Notes: generated by a model not told the origin, from the letters alone. DNA of 64,000 nucleotides from Blastomussa wellsi (GCA_947652115.1 OX393567.1:2711452-2775451), one strand, 5' to 3'. Shown: positions 39,330 to 52,930, numbered from the stretch's first letter. A program made the numbers and translations.

Positions 39330-40523
39330 AAGACAAGAAACAAGAGAAGACAAGACAAGAAACAAGACAAGAAAAAAGACAAGAAACAAGACAAGAAACA
39401 AGACAAGACAAGACAAGACAAGAAACAAGACAAGAAACAAGACAAGAAACAAGACAAGAAACAAGACAAAAAACAAGACAAGAAACAAGACAAGAAAGAA
39501 GACAAGAAACAAGACAAGAAACAAGACGAGAAACAAGACAAGACAAGACAAGACACAAGACAAGAAACAAGACAAGAAACAAGACGAGAAACAAGACAAG
39601 AAACAAGACAAGAAACAAGACAAGAAACAAGACAAGAAACAAGACAAGAAACAACACAAGAAACAAGACAAGAAACAAGACAAGAAACAAGACAAAAAAC
39701 AAGACAAGAAAAAAGACAAGAAACAAGACAAGAAACAAGACAAGAAACAAGACAAGAAACAAGACAAGAAACAAGAAGGGAAACAAGACAAGAAACAAGA
39801 CAAGAAACAAGACAAGAAACAAGACAAGAAACAAGACAAGAAACAAGACAAGAAACAAGACAAAAAACAAGACAAGAAACAAGACAAGAAAGAAGACAAG
39901 AAACAAGACAAGAAACAAGACGAGAAACAAGACAAGACAAGACAAGACACAAGACAAGAAACAAGACAAGAAACAAGACGAGAAACAAGACAAGAAACAA
40001 GACAAGAAACAAGACAAGAAACAAGACAAGAAACAAGACAAGAAACAACACAAGAAACAAGACAAGAAACAAGACAAGAAACAAGACAAAAAACAAGACA
40101 AGAAAAAAGACAAGAAACAAGACAAGAAACAAGACAAGAAACAAGACAAGAAACAAGACAAGAAACAAGAAGGGAAACAAGACAAGAAACAAGACAAGAA
40201 ACAAGACAAGAAACAAGACAAGAAACAAGACAAAAAAACCAGAAACAAGACAAGAAACAAGACAAGAAACAAGACAAAAAACAAGACAAGACACGAGACA
40301 AGACAAGACAAGAAACAAGACAAGAAACAAGACAAAAAAAAAAGACAAGAAACAAGACAAGAAACAAGACAAGAAACAAGACAAGAAACAAGACAAGAAA
40401 CAAGACAAGAAACAAGACGAGAAACAAGACAAGATAGGACAAGACACAAGACAAGAAACAAGACAAGAAACAAGACAAGAAACAAGACAAGAAACAAGAC
40501 AAGAAACAAGACAAGAAACAAGA

Positions 40524-43500
40524 CAAGAAACAAGACAAGAAACAAGACAAGAAACAAGACAAGAAACAAGACAAGAAACAAGACAAGAAACAAGACAAGA
40601 AACAAGACAAAAAACAAGACAAGAAAAAAGACAAGAAACAAGACAAGAAACAAGACAAGAAACAAGACAAGAAACAAGACAAGAAATAAGACAAGAAACA
40701 AGACAAGAAACAAGACAAGAAACAAGACAAGAAACGAGACAAGAAACAAGACAAGAAACAAGACAAAAAAACCAGAAACAGGACAAGAAACAAGACAAGA
40801 AACAAGACAAAAAACAAGACAAGACACGAGACAAGACAAGACAAGAAACAAGACAAGAAACAAGACAAAAAACAAGACAAGAAACAAGACAAGAAACAAG
40901 ACAAGAAACAAGACAAGAAACAAGACAAGAGAAGACAAGAAACAAAACAAGAAACAAGACAAGAAACAAGACAAGAAACAAGACAAGAAACAAGACGAGA
41001 AACAAGACAAGAAACAAGACAAGACAAGACAAGAAACAAAACAAGAAACAAGACAAGAAACAAGACAAGAAACAAGACAAGAAACAAGACAAAAAACAAG
41101 ACAAGACACGAGACAAGACAAGACAAGAAACAAGACATGAAACAAGACAAAAAACTAGACAAGAAACAAGACAAGAAACAAGACAAGAAACAAGACAAGA
41201 AACAAGACAAGAAACAAGACAAGAAACAAGACAAGAAACAAGACAAGACAAGACAAGAAACAAGACAAGAAACAAGACAAGAAACAAGACAAGAAACAAG
41301 ACAAGAAACAAGACAAGAAACAAGACAAGAAAAAAGACAAAAAACCAGAAACAAGACAAGAAACAAGACAAGAAAGAAGACAAAAAACAAGACAAGACAC
41401 GAGACAAGACAAGACAAGAAACAAGAGAAGAAGCAAGACAAGAAACAAGACAAGAAACAAGAGAAACAAGACAAGAAACAAGACAAGAAACAAGACAAGA
41501 AAAAAGAGAAGACAAGACAAGAAACAAGACAAGAAAGAAGACAAGAAACAAGACAAGAAACAAGACAAGAAACAAGACAAGAAAAAAGAGAAGACAAGAC
41601 AAGAAACAAGACAAGAAACAAGACAAGACAAGACAAGACAAGAAACAAGACAAGAAACAAGACAAGAAACAAGACAAGAAACAAGAGAAGACAAGACAAG
41701 AAACAAGACAAGAAAGAAGACAAGAAACAAGACAAAAAAAGACAACAAACAAGAAGAGAAACACGACACGAAACAAGACAAGAAACAAGACAAGACAAGA
41801 CAAGAAACAACACAAGAAACAAGACACGAAACAAGACAAGAAACAAGACAAAACAAGACAAGAAACAAGACAAGAAACAAGACAAGAAAAAAGACAAAAA
41901 ACCAGAAACAAGACAAGAAACAAGACAAGAAAGAAGACAAAAAACAAGACAAGACACGAGACAAGACAAGACAAGAAACAAGAGAAGAAGCAAGACAAGA
42001 AACAAGACAAGAAACAAGAGAAGACAAGACAAGAAACAAGACAAGAAACAAGACAAGAAAAAAGAGAAGACAAGACAAGAAACAAGACAAGAAACAAGAC
42101 AAGACAAGACAAGACAAGAAACAAGACAAGAAACAAGACAAGAAACAAGACAAGAAACAAGACAAGAAACACGAGAAGACAAGACAAGAAACAAGACAAG
42201 AAAGAAGACAAGAAACAAGACAAAAAAAGACAAGAAACAAGAAGAGAAACAAGACACGAAACAAGACAAGAAACAAGACAAGACAAGACAAGAAACAACA
42301 CAAGAAACAAGACACGAAACAAGACAAGAAACAAGACAAAACAAGACAAGAAACAAGACAAGAAACAAGACAAGAAACAAGACAAGAAACAAGACAATTA
42401 ACAAGACAAGAAACAAGAGAAGACAAGACAAGAAACAAGACAAGAAAAAAGACAAGAAACAAGACAAGAAACAAGACAAGACAAGACAAGACAAGAAACA
42501 AGACAAGACAAGACAAGAAACAAGACAAGAAACAAGACAAGAAACAAGACAAGAAACAAGACAAGAAACAAGACAAGAAACAAGACAAAAAAAACCAGAA
42601 AGAAGACAAGAAACAAGACAAAAAACAAGACAAGACACGAGACAAGACAAGACAAGAAACAAGACAAGAAACAAGACAAGAAACAAGACGAAAAACAAGA
42701 CAAGAAACAAGACAAGAAAACAGACTAAAAACAAGACAAGAAAAGACAAGAAACAAGACAAGAAACAAGACAAGAAACAAGACGAGAAAAAAGACAAGAC
42801 AAGACAAGACAAGACAAGACAAGAAACAAGACAAGACAAGACAAGAAGACAAGACAAGAAACAAGACAAGAAACAAGACAAGACAAAACAAGACAAGAAA
42901 CAAGACAAGAAACAAGACAAGAAACAAGACAAGAAACAAGACAAGAAACAAGACAAGAAACAAGACAAAACAAGACAAGAAACAAGACAAGAAACAAGAC
43001 AAGAAACAAGACAAGACAAGAAACAAGACAAGACAAGACAAGAAACAAGACAAGAAACAAGACAAGAAACAAGACAAGAAACAAGACAAGACAAGACAAG
43101 AAACAAGACAAGAAACAAGACAAGAAACAAGACAAGAAACAAGACAAGACAAGAAACAAGACAAGACAAGACAAGAAACAAGACAAGAAACAAGAGAAGA
43201 AAAAAGAGAAGACAAGACAAGAAACAAGACAAGAAACAAGACAAGAAACAAGACAAAAAACAAGACAAGACACGAGACAAGACAAGACAAGAAACAAGAC
43301 AAGAAACAAGACAAGAAACAAAACAAAAAACAAGACAAGAAACAAGACAAGAAACAAGACAAGAAACAAGACAAGAAACAAGACAAGACAAGACAAGAAA
43401 CAAGACAAGAAACAAGACAAGAAACAAGACAAGAAACAAGACAAGAAACAAGACGAGAAACAAGACAAGACAAGACAAGACAAGACAAGACAAGACAAGA

Positions 43501-44393
43501 AACAAGACAAGACAAGACAAGAAACAAGACAAGAAACAAGACAAGAAACAAGACAAGAAACAAAACAAGAAAAAGGACAAGACAAGAAACAAGACAAGAC
43601 AATACAAGACAAGAAAAAACAAGAAACAAGACAAGACAAGAAACAAGACAAGAAACAAGACAAGAAACAAGACAAGAAACAAGACAAGACAAGAAACAAG
43701 ACAAGACAAGGCAAGAAACAAGACAAGAAACAAGAGAAGAAAAAAGAGAAGACAAGACAAGAAACAAGACAAGAAACAAGACAAGAAACAAGACAAAAAA
43801 CAAGACAAGACACGAGACAAGACAAGACAAGAAACAAGACAAGAAACAAGACAAGAAACAAAACAAAAAACAAGACAAGAAACAAGACAAGAAACAAGAC
43901 AAGAAACAAGACAAGAAACAAGACAAGACAAGACAAGAAACAAGACAAGAAACAAGACAAGAAACAAGACAAGAAACAAGACAAGAAACAAGACGAGAAA
44001 CAAGACAAGACAAGACAAGACAAGACAAGACAAGACAAGAAACAAGACAAGACAAGACAAGAAACAAGACAAAAAACAAGACAAAAAACAAGACAAGACA
44101 CGAGACAAGAAAAAGGACAAGACAAGAAACAAGACAAGACAATACAAGACAAGAAACAAGACAAGAAACAAGACAAGAAACAAGACAAGAAACAAGACAA
44201 AAAACAAGACAACAAACAAGACAAGACACGAGACAAGACAAGACAGGAAACAAGAAAAGAAACAAGACAAGAAACAAGACAAAAAACAAGACAAGAAACA
44301 AGACAAGAAACAAGACAAGAAACAAGACAAGAAACAAGACAAGAAACAAGACAAGACAAGACAAGGAACAAGACAAGAAACAAGAAAAGAAAC
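40524..44393 (+). repeat. Mega-unit copy 3 (from ATTAAC at 39325)
   Basis: Continuing from the ATTAAC site at 39325, the landmarks ATG 41137, CTAG 41155, GACTAAA 42725 and ATGAC 44394 follow the order of copies 1 and 2. The CTAG to GACTAAA distance is 1,570 bp instead of 563 and 587 bp, because extra material was gained, including a truncated ATTAAC cassette ending at 42398. The unit stops at 44394; the CGACAAG, AAGAT and AATAAAC part does not follow. Confidence 0.75.
42385..42402 (+). repeat. Truncated ATTAAC cassette 19
   Basis: ATTAAC with TTA at 42398, but no GTAAC 74 bp upstream; only the 3' end of the cassette and its downstream flank are present. It is the last ATTAAC in the window. 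Confidence 0.85.
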
Positions 44394-45174
44394 ATGACAA
44401 GGAACAAGACAAGAAACAAGACACGAAAGAAGACGAGAAACAAGACAAGACAAGACAAGACAAGACAAGACAAGAAACAAGACAAGAAACAAGACAAGAA
44501 ACAAGACAAGAAACAAGACAAGAAACAAGACAAGAAACAAGACAAGACACAAGACAAGAAAAAGGACAAGACAAGAAACAAGAAAAGACAAGACAAGACA
44601 AGAAACAAGACAAGAAACAAGACAAGAAACAAGACAAGAAACAAGACAAGAAACAAGACAAGAAACAAGACAAGAAACAAGACAAGAAACAAGACAAGAA
44701 ACAAGAGAAGACAAGACAAGAAACAAGACAAGAAACAAGACAAGAAACAAGAGAAGACAAGACAAGACAAGACAAGAAACAAGACAATACAAGACAAGAA
44801 ACAAGACAAGAAACTAGACAAGAAAAAAGACAAGAAACAAGACAAGAAACAAGACAAGAAACAAGACAAGAAACAAGACAAGAAACAAGACAAGAAACAA
44901 GACAAGAAACAAGACAAGACACAAGACAAGAAAAAGGACAAGACAAGAAACAAGAAAAGACAAGACAAGACAAGAAACAAGACAAGAAACAAGACAAGAA
45001 ACAAGACAAGAAACAAGACAAGAAACAAGACAAGAAACAAGACAAGAAACAAGACAAGAAACAAGAGAAGACAAGACAAGAAACAAGACAAGAAACAAGA
45101 CAAGAAACAAGAGAAGACAAGACAAGACAAGACAAGAAACAAGACAATACAAGACAAGAAACAAGACAAGAAAC
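44394..45174 (+). repeat. 360/372-bp tandem duplication
   Basis: AATAC (T 44788) and CTAG (44814) recur at 45148 and 45174, offset 360. The AAGGAC word recurs at offset 372 (44564 and 44936). The 12-bp difference is one basic unit inside the plain run. This block joins the left family of repeats to the right family. Confidence 0.85.
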
Positions 45175-46039
45175 TAGACAAGAAAAAAGACAAGAAACAA
45201 GACAAGAAACAAGACAAGAAACAAGACAAGAAACAAGACAAGAAACAAGACAAAAAAACCAGAAACAAGACAAGAAACAAGACAAGAAACAAGACAAAAA
45301 ACAAGACAAGACACGAGACAAGACAAGACAAGACAAGAACCAAGACAAGAAACAAGACAAGAAAGAAGACAAGAAACAAGACAAGACAAGACAAGAAACA
45401 AGACAAGAAACAAGACAAGAAACAAGAGAGGACAAGACAAGAAACAAGACAAGAAACAAGACAAGAAACAAGACAAGACAAGAAACAAGACAAGAAACAA
45501 GACAAGAAACAAGACAAGAAACAAGACAAGAAACAAGACAAGAAACAAGACAAGAAACAAGACAAAAAAACCAGAAACAAGACAAGAAACAAGACAAGAA
45601 ACAAGACAAAAAACAAGACAAGACACGAGACAAGACAAGACAAGAAACAAGACAAGAAACAAGACAAAAAACAAGACAAGAAACAAGACAAGAAACAAGA
45701 CAAGAAACAAGACAAGAAACAAGACAAGACAAGACAAGAAACAAGACAAGAAACAAGACAAGAAACAAGACAAGAAACAAGACAAGAAACAAGACAAGAA
45801 ACAAGACAAGAAACAAGACGAGAAAAAAGACAAGACAAGACAAGACAAGACAAGACAAGACAAGACAAGAAACAAGACAAGACAAGACAAGAAGACAAGA
45901 CAAGAAACAAGACAAGAAACAGGACAAGACAAGACAAGACAAGAAACAAGACAAGAAACAAGACAAGAAACAAGACAAGAAACAAGACAAGAAACAAGAC
46001 AAGAAACAAGACAAGAAACAAGACAAGAAACAAGACAAG
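45175..46039 (+). repeat. Satellite segment, no larger repeat recognised
   Basis: Plain 12-mers with AAAAAAC-CAGAAAC pairs near 45256 and 45569, ACGAGAC near 45315 and 45624, an AGAGGAC word near 45427 and a CGAG-AAAAAAG word followed by a long pentamer run near 45820-45875. I see no T-containing landmark and nothing gene-like. Confidence 0.7.
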
Positions 46040-47745
46040 AAACAAGAGAAGACAAGACAAGAAACAAGACAAGAAACAAGACAAGAAACAAGACAAGACA
46101 AGAAACAAGACAAGAAACAAGACAAGAAACAAGAGAAGACAAGACAAGAAACAAGACAAGAAACAAGACAAGAAACAAGAGAAGACAAGACAAGAAACAA
46201 GACAAGAAACAAGACAAGAAACAAGACAAGAAACAAGACAAGAAACAAGACAAGAAACAAGACAAGAAACAAGAGAAGAAAAAAGAGAAGACAAGACAAG
46301 AAACAAGACATGAATCAAGACAAGACAAGACAAGACAAGAAACAAGACAAGAAACAAGACAAGAAACAAGAGAAGAAACAAGACAAGAAACGAGACAAGA
46401 AACAAGACAAGAAACAAGAGAAGACAATACAAGAAAAAAGACAATAAACAAGAAACAAGAGAAGAAACAAGTCAAGAAACAAGACAAAAAAAATAGAAAC
46501 AAGACAAGAAACAAGACAAGAAACAAGACAAGAAACAAGACAAAAAACAAGACAAGACACTAGACAAGACAAGACAAGAAACAAGACAAGAAAGAAGACA
46601 AGAAACAAGACAAAAAAGACAAGAAACAAGAAGAGAAACAAGACACGAAACAAGACAAGAAACAAGACAAGACAAGACAAGAAAAAAGACAAGAAACAAG
46701 ACAAGAAACAAGACAAGAAACAAGACAAGAAACAAGACGAGAAACAAGACAAGACAAGACAAGACAAGAAACAAGACAAGACAAGACAAGAAACAAGACA
46801 AGAAACAAGACAAGAAACAAGACAAGAAACAAGACAAGAAAAAGGACAAGACAAGAAACAAGACAAGACAAGACAAGACAAGAAACAAGAAAAGAAACAA
46901 GACAAGAAACAAGACAAGAAACAAGACAAGAAACAAGACAAGAAACAAGAGAAGACAAGACAAGGAACAAGACAAGAAACAAGACAACAACCAAGACAAG
47001 ACAAGACAAGACAAGAAACAAAACAAGACAAGACAAGAAACAAGACAAGAAACAAGACAAGAAACAAGACAAGAAACAAGACAAGAAACAAGACAAGAAA
47101 CAAGACAAGAAACAAGACAAGAAACAAGACAAGAAACAAGACAAAAAACCAGAAAAAAAAAAGGGAAACAAGACAAGAAAGAAGACAAAAAACAAGACAA
47201 GACACGAGACAAGACAAGACGAGACAAGACAAGAAACAAGACAAGAAACAAGACAAGAAACAAGACAAAAAACAAGACAAGAAACAAGACAAGAAAGAAG
47301 ACAAGAAACAAGACAAGAAACAAGACAAGAAACAAGACAAGAAACAAGACAAGAAACAAGACAAGAAACAAGAGAAGACAAGACAAGAAACAAGACATGA
47401 AACAAGACAAGACAAGACAAGACAAGAAACAAGACAAGAAACAAGACAAGAAAAAAGACAAGAAACAAGACAAGAAACAAGAGAAGACAATACAAGAAAC
47501 AAGAGAAGACAATACAAGAAACAAGACAAGAAACAAGACAAGAAACAAGACAAGAAACAAGAGAAGACAATACAAGAAACAAGAGAAGACAATACAAGAA
47601 ACAAGACAAGAAACAAGACAAGAAACAAGACAAGAAACAAGACAAAAAAACAAGAAACAAGACAAGAAACAAGACAAGAAATAAGACAAAAAACAAGACA
47701 AGACAAGAAACAAGACAAAAAACAAGACAAGAAACAAGAGAAAAA
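46040..47745 (+). repeat. Block duplicated 15,037 bp downstream, copy 1
   Basis: ATC 46315, GTC 46472, CTAG 46560 and ATG 47397 each have a partner exactly 15,037 bp away at 61352, 61509, 61597 and 62434. The match runs on to about 47684/62721 with no net length change at the landmarks. It includes a run of ten A followed by GGG (47153-47165). An ATGAC word at 62115 in the other copy is an ordinary word here. Confidence 0.82.
46311..46494 (+). repeat. 184-bp T-cluster cassette, copy 1
   Basis: Six T in 184 bp, among the densest T clusters in the window: ATG (46311), ATC (46315), AATAC (46428), AATAAAC (46445), GTC (46472) and AAATAG (46494). It is preceded by AAGAAGAAAAAAGAG-type words. Confidence 0.9.
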
Positions 47746-48149
47746 AAAAGACAAGAAACAAGGCAAGAAACAAGACAAGAAACAAGACAAGAAACAAGAC
47801 AAGACAAGACAAGAAAAAAGACAAGAAACAAGACAAGAAACAAGACAAGAAACAAGACGAGAAACAAGACAAGACAAGACAAGACAAGACAAGACAAGAC
47901 AAGACAAGAAACAAGACAAGACAAGACAAGAAACAAGACAAGAAACAAGAGAAGAAACAAGACAAAAAACAAGATAAGAAAAAGGACAAGACAAGAAACA
48001 AGACAAGACAAGACAAGACAAGAAACAAGACAAGAAACAAGACAAGAAACAAGAGAAGACAAGACAAGAAACAAGAGAAGAAACAAGACAAAAAACAAGA
48101 TAAGAAAAAGGACAAGACAAGAAACAAGACAAGACAAGACAAGACAAGA
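47746..48149 (+). repeat. Satellite linker with AAGAT-AAGGAC words
   Basis: Contains an eight-pentamer run (47866-47905) and two AAGAT-AAGAAAAAGGAC words (first T 47975). It resembles 63600-63900 at the right edge of the window, to which it is offset by about 15.86 kb. No other structure is visible. Confidence 0.7.
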
Positions 48150-51100
48150 AACAAGACAAGAAACAAGACAAGAAACAAGAGAAGACAAGAAACAAGACAA
48201 GAAACAAGACAAGACAAGACAAGAAACAAGACAAGAAACAAGACAAGAAACAAGACAAGAAACAAGACAAGAAACGAGACAAGAAACAAGACAAGACAAG
48301 ACAAGAAACAAGACAAGAAACAAGACAAGAAAAAAGACAAAAAACCAGAAACAAGACAAGAAACAAGACAAGAAAGAAGACAAAAAACAAGACAAGACAC
48401 GAGACAAGACAAGACAAGAAACAAGAGAAGAAGCAAGACAAGAAACAAGACAAGAAACAAGAGAAGACAAGACAAGAAACAAGACAAGAAACAAGACAAG
48501 AAAAAAGAGAAGACGAGACAAGAAACAAGACAAGAAACGAGACAAGACAAGACAAGACAAGACAAGAAACAAGACAAGAAACAACACAAGAAACAAGACA
48601 AGAAAAAAGACAAGAAACAAGAGAAGACAAGACAAGAAACAAGACAAGAAACAAGACAAGAAACAAGACAAGAAACAAGACAAGAAACAAGACAAGACAA
48701 GACAAGACAAGAAACAAGACAAGACAAGACAAGAAACAAGACAAGAAACAAGACAAGAAACAAGACAAGAAACAAGACAAGAAACAAGACAAGAAACAAG
48801 ACAAGAAACAAGACAAAAAAACCAGAAACAAGACAACAAACAAGACAAAAAACAAGACAAGACACGAGAAAAGACAAGACAAGAAACAAGAGAAGACAAG
48901 ACAAGACAAGAAACAAGACAAGAAACAAGACAAGAAACAAGACAAGAAACAAGACAAGAAACAAGACAAGACAAGACAAGACAAGAAACAAGACAAGACA
49001 AGACAAGAAACAAGACAAGAAACAAGACAAGAAAGAAGACAAGAAACAAGACAAGAAACAAGACAAGAAACAAGACAAGAAACAAGAGAAGACAAGACAA
49101 GAAACAAGACAAGAAACAAGACAAGACAAGACAAGAAACAAGACAAGAAACAAGACAAGAAAAAGAAAAAGACAAGAAACAAGAGAAGACAAGACAAGAC
49201 AAGAAACAAGACAAGAAACAAGACAAGAAACAAGACAAGAAACAAGACAAGAAACAAGACAAGACAAGACAAGACAAGAAACAAGACAAGACAAGACAAG
49301 AAACAAGACAAGAAACAAGACAAGAAACAAGACAAGAAACAAGACAAGAAACAAGACAAGAAACAAGACAAGAAACAAGAGAAGACAAGACAAGAAACAA
49401 GACAAGAAACAAGACAAGACAAGACAAGAAACAAGACAAGAAACAAGACAAGAAACAAGACAACAAACAAGACAAGAAACAAGAAGAGAAACAAGACAAG
49501 AAACAAGACAAGACAAGACAAGAAACAAGACAAGAAACAAGACAAGAAACAAGACAACAAACAAGACAAGAAACAAGAAGAGAAACAAGACAAGACAAGA
49601 AACAAGAGAAGACAAGAAACAAGACAAGACAAGAAACAAAACAAGAAACAAGACAAGACAAGACAAGAAACAAGACAAGAAACTAGACAATAAACAAGGC
49701 AAGAAACAAGACAAGAAACAAGACAAGACAAGAAACAAGACAAGACAAGAAACAAGACAAGACAAGACAAGAAACAAGACAAGAAACAAGACAAGAAACA
49801 AGACAAGAAACAAGACAAGAGACAAGACAAGAAACAAGAGAAGACAAGACAAGAAACAAGACAAGAAACAAGACAAGAATCAAGACAAGAAAAAAGACAA
49901 GACAAGACAAGAAACAAGACAAGAAAAAAGAGAAGAAACAAGACAAGAAACAAGACAAGAAAGAAGACAAGAAACAAGACAAGACACAAGACAAGTAACA
50001 AGAAAAGAAACAAGAGAAGAAACAAGACAAAAAAACCAGAAACAAGACAAGAAACAAGACAAGAAACAAGACAAGAAACAAGACAAGAAACAAGACAAGA
50101 AACAAGACAAGACAAGACAAGAAACAAGACAAGAAACAAGACAAGAAATAAGAGAAGACAAGACAAGAAACAAGACAAGAAACAAGACAAGACAAGACAA
50201 GACAAGAAACAAGACGAGAAACAAGACAAGAAACAAGACAAGAAACAAGACAAGAAACAAGAGAAGGCAAGACAAGAAACAAGACAAGAAACAAGACAAG
50301 ACAAGACAAGACAAGACAAGACAAGAAACAAGACGAGAAACAAGACAAGAAACAAGACAAGAAACAAGACAAGAAACAAGAGAAGACAAGACAAGAAACA
50401 AGACAAGAAACAAGACAAGAAACAAGACAAGAAACAAGACAAGAAACAAGACAAGAAACAAGACAAGAAACAAGACAAGAAACAAGACAAGAAACAAGAC
50501 AAGGAACAAGACAAAAAAGAAGACAAGACACGAGACAAGAGAAGACAAGAAACAAGACAAGAAACAAGACAAGAAACAAGACAAAAAACAAGACAAGAAA
50601 CAAGACAAGAAACAAGACAAGAAACAAGACAAGAAACAAGACAAGACAAGACAAGAAACAAGACAAGAAACAAGACAAGAAACAAGAGAAGACAAGACAA
50701 GAAACAAGACATGAAACAAGACAAGACAAGACAAGACAAGAAACAAGACAAGAAACAAGACAAGAAACAAGACAAGAAACAAGACAAGAAAAAAGAGAAG
50801 ACAAGACAAGAAACAAGACAAGAAAAAAGACAAGAAACAAGACAAGAAACAAGACAAGAAAAAAGAAGAGAAACAAGACAAGACAAGAAACAAGGCAAGA
50901 AAAGAAACAAGACAAGACAAGAAACAAGACAAGAAACAAGACAAGAAACAACACAAGAAACAAGACAAGAAACAAGAGAAGAAACAAGACAAGACGAGAC
51001 GAGAAACAAGACGAGAAACAAGACAAGAAACAACACAAGAAACAAGAGAAGAAACAAGAGAAGAAACAAGACAAGAAACAAGACAAGAAACAAGACAAGA

Positions 51101-52930
51101 CAAGAAAAGAGACAAGACAAGAATCAAGACAAGACAAGAGAAGACAAGACAAGAAACAAGACAAGAAACAAGACAAGAAACAAGACAAGAAACAGGACAA
51201 GAAACAAGACAAGAAACAAGACAAGAAACAAGACAAGAAACAAGAGAAGACAAGACAAGAAACAAGACAAGAAACAAGAAAAGAAACAAGAAAAGAAACA
51301 AGACAAGACAACACAAGACAAGAAACAAGACAAGAAACAAGACAAGAAACAAGACAAGAAACAAGAAAAGACAAGACAAGACAAGAAACAAGACAAAACA
51401 AGACAAGAAACAAGACAAGAAACAAGACAAGAAACAAGACAAGAAACAAGACAAGAAAAAAGACAAGAAACAAGACAAGACAAGAAACAAGACAAGAAGC
51501 AAGACAAGAAACAAGACAAGAAACAAGACAAGACAAGACAAGAAACAAGACAAGAAACAAGACAAGAAACAAGAGAAGACAAGACAAGAAACAACACAAG
51601 AAACAAGACAAGACAAGACAAGACAAGAAACAAGACAAGAAACAACACAAGAAACAAGACAAGAAACAAGACAAGAAACAAGACAAGAAACAAGAGAAGA
51701 CAAGACAAGAAACAAGACAAGAAACAAGACAAGAAACAAGACAAGAAACAAGACAAGACAAGACAAGACAAGAAACAAGACAAGACAAGACAAGAAACAA
51801 GACAAGAAACAAGACAAGAAACAAGACAAGAAACAAGACAAGAAACAAGACAAGAAACAAGACAAGAAACAAGACAAAAAAACCAGAAACAAGACAAGAA
51901 ACAAGACAAAAAACAAGACAAGACACGAGACAAGACAAGACAAGAAACAAGGCAAGAAACAAGACAAGAAACAAGACAAGAAACAAGACAAGAAACAAGA
52001 CAAGAAAGAAGACAAGACAAGACAAGAAACAAGACAAGAAACAAGACAAGAAACAAGACAAGAAACAAGACAAGAAACAAGACGAGAAACAAGACAAGAA
52101 ACAAGACAAGACAAGACAAGACAAGAAACAAGACAAGAAACAAGACAAGAAACAAGACAAGAAACAAGACAAGAAACAAGACTAGAAACAAGACAAGAAA
52201 CAAGACAAGAAACAAGACGAGAAAAAAGACAAGACAAGACAAGACAAGACAAGACAAGACAAGAAACAAGACAAGACAAGACAAGAAGACAAGACAAGAA
52301 ACAAGACAAGAAACAGGACAAGACAAGACAAGACAAGAAACAAGACAAGAAACAAGACAAGAAACAAGACAAGAAACAAGACAAGAAACAAGAGAAGACA
52401 AGACAAGAAACAAGACAAGAAACAAGACAAGAAACAAGACAAGACAAGAAACAAGACAAGAAACAAGACAAAAAACAAGACAAGAAACAAGACAAGAAAC
52501 AAGACAAGAAACAAGACAAGAAACAAGACAAAACAAGACAAGACAAGACAAGAAGACAAGACAAGAAACAAGACAAGAAACAGGACAAGACAAGACAAGA
52601 CAAGAAACAAGACAAGAAACAAGACAAGAAACAAGACAAGAAACAAGACAAGAAACAAGAGAAGACAAGACAAGAAACAAGACAAGAAACAAGACAAGAA
52701 ACAAGACAAGACAAGAAACAAGACAAGAAACAAGACAAAAAACAAGACAAGAAACAAGACAAGAAACAAGACAAGAAACAAGACAAGAAACAAGACAAGA
52801 CAAGACAAGAAACAAGACAAGAAACAAGACAAGAAACAAGACAAGAAATAAGACAAGAAACAAGACAAGAAACAAGACAAGAAACAAGACAAGAAACAAG
52901 ACAAGAAACAAGAGAAGACAAGAAACAAGA
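48150..52930 (+). repeat. 4.78-kb tandem duplication, unit 1
   Basis: Landmarks recur 4,781-4,793 bp downstream: CC of CAGAAAC (48345), AAGAAGC (48433), CTAG (49683), ATC (49880) and ATG (50711) pair with 53126, 53213, 54464, 54661 and 55504. Between the left edge and about 48300 the offset is about 4,733, that is 48 bp (four 12-mers) less. An ATC word at 51124 is the normal AAC in unit 2. Other words in this unit include AACAAAC and AAGAAGAG. Confidence 0.85.

Larger units (their letters stand above)
37802..40523 (+). repeat. 2,722-bp tandem duplication, unit 2
   Basis: Second unit, with AATAAAC (T 37947), ATTAAC at 38333 and 39325, GGG at 38786, 39778 and 40172, ACGAGAC at 40295, a 10-A run at 40334 and AAGATAGG (T 40435). 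I found no length difference from unit 1 at any landmark, so this looks like one of the youngest rearrangements in the window. Confidence 0.9.
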
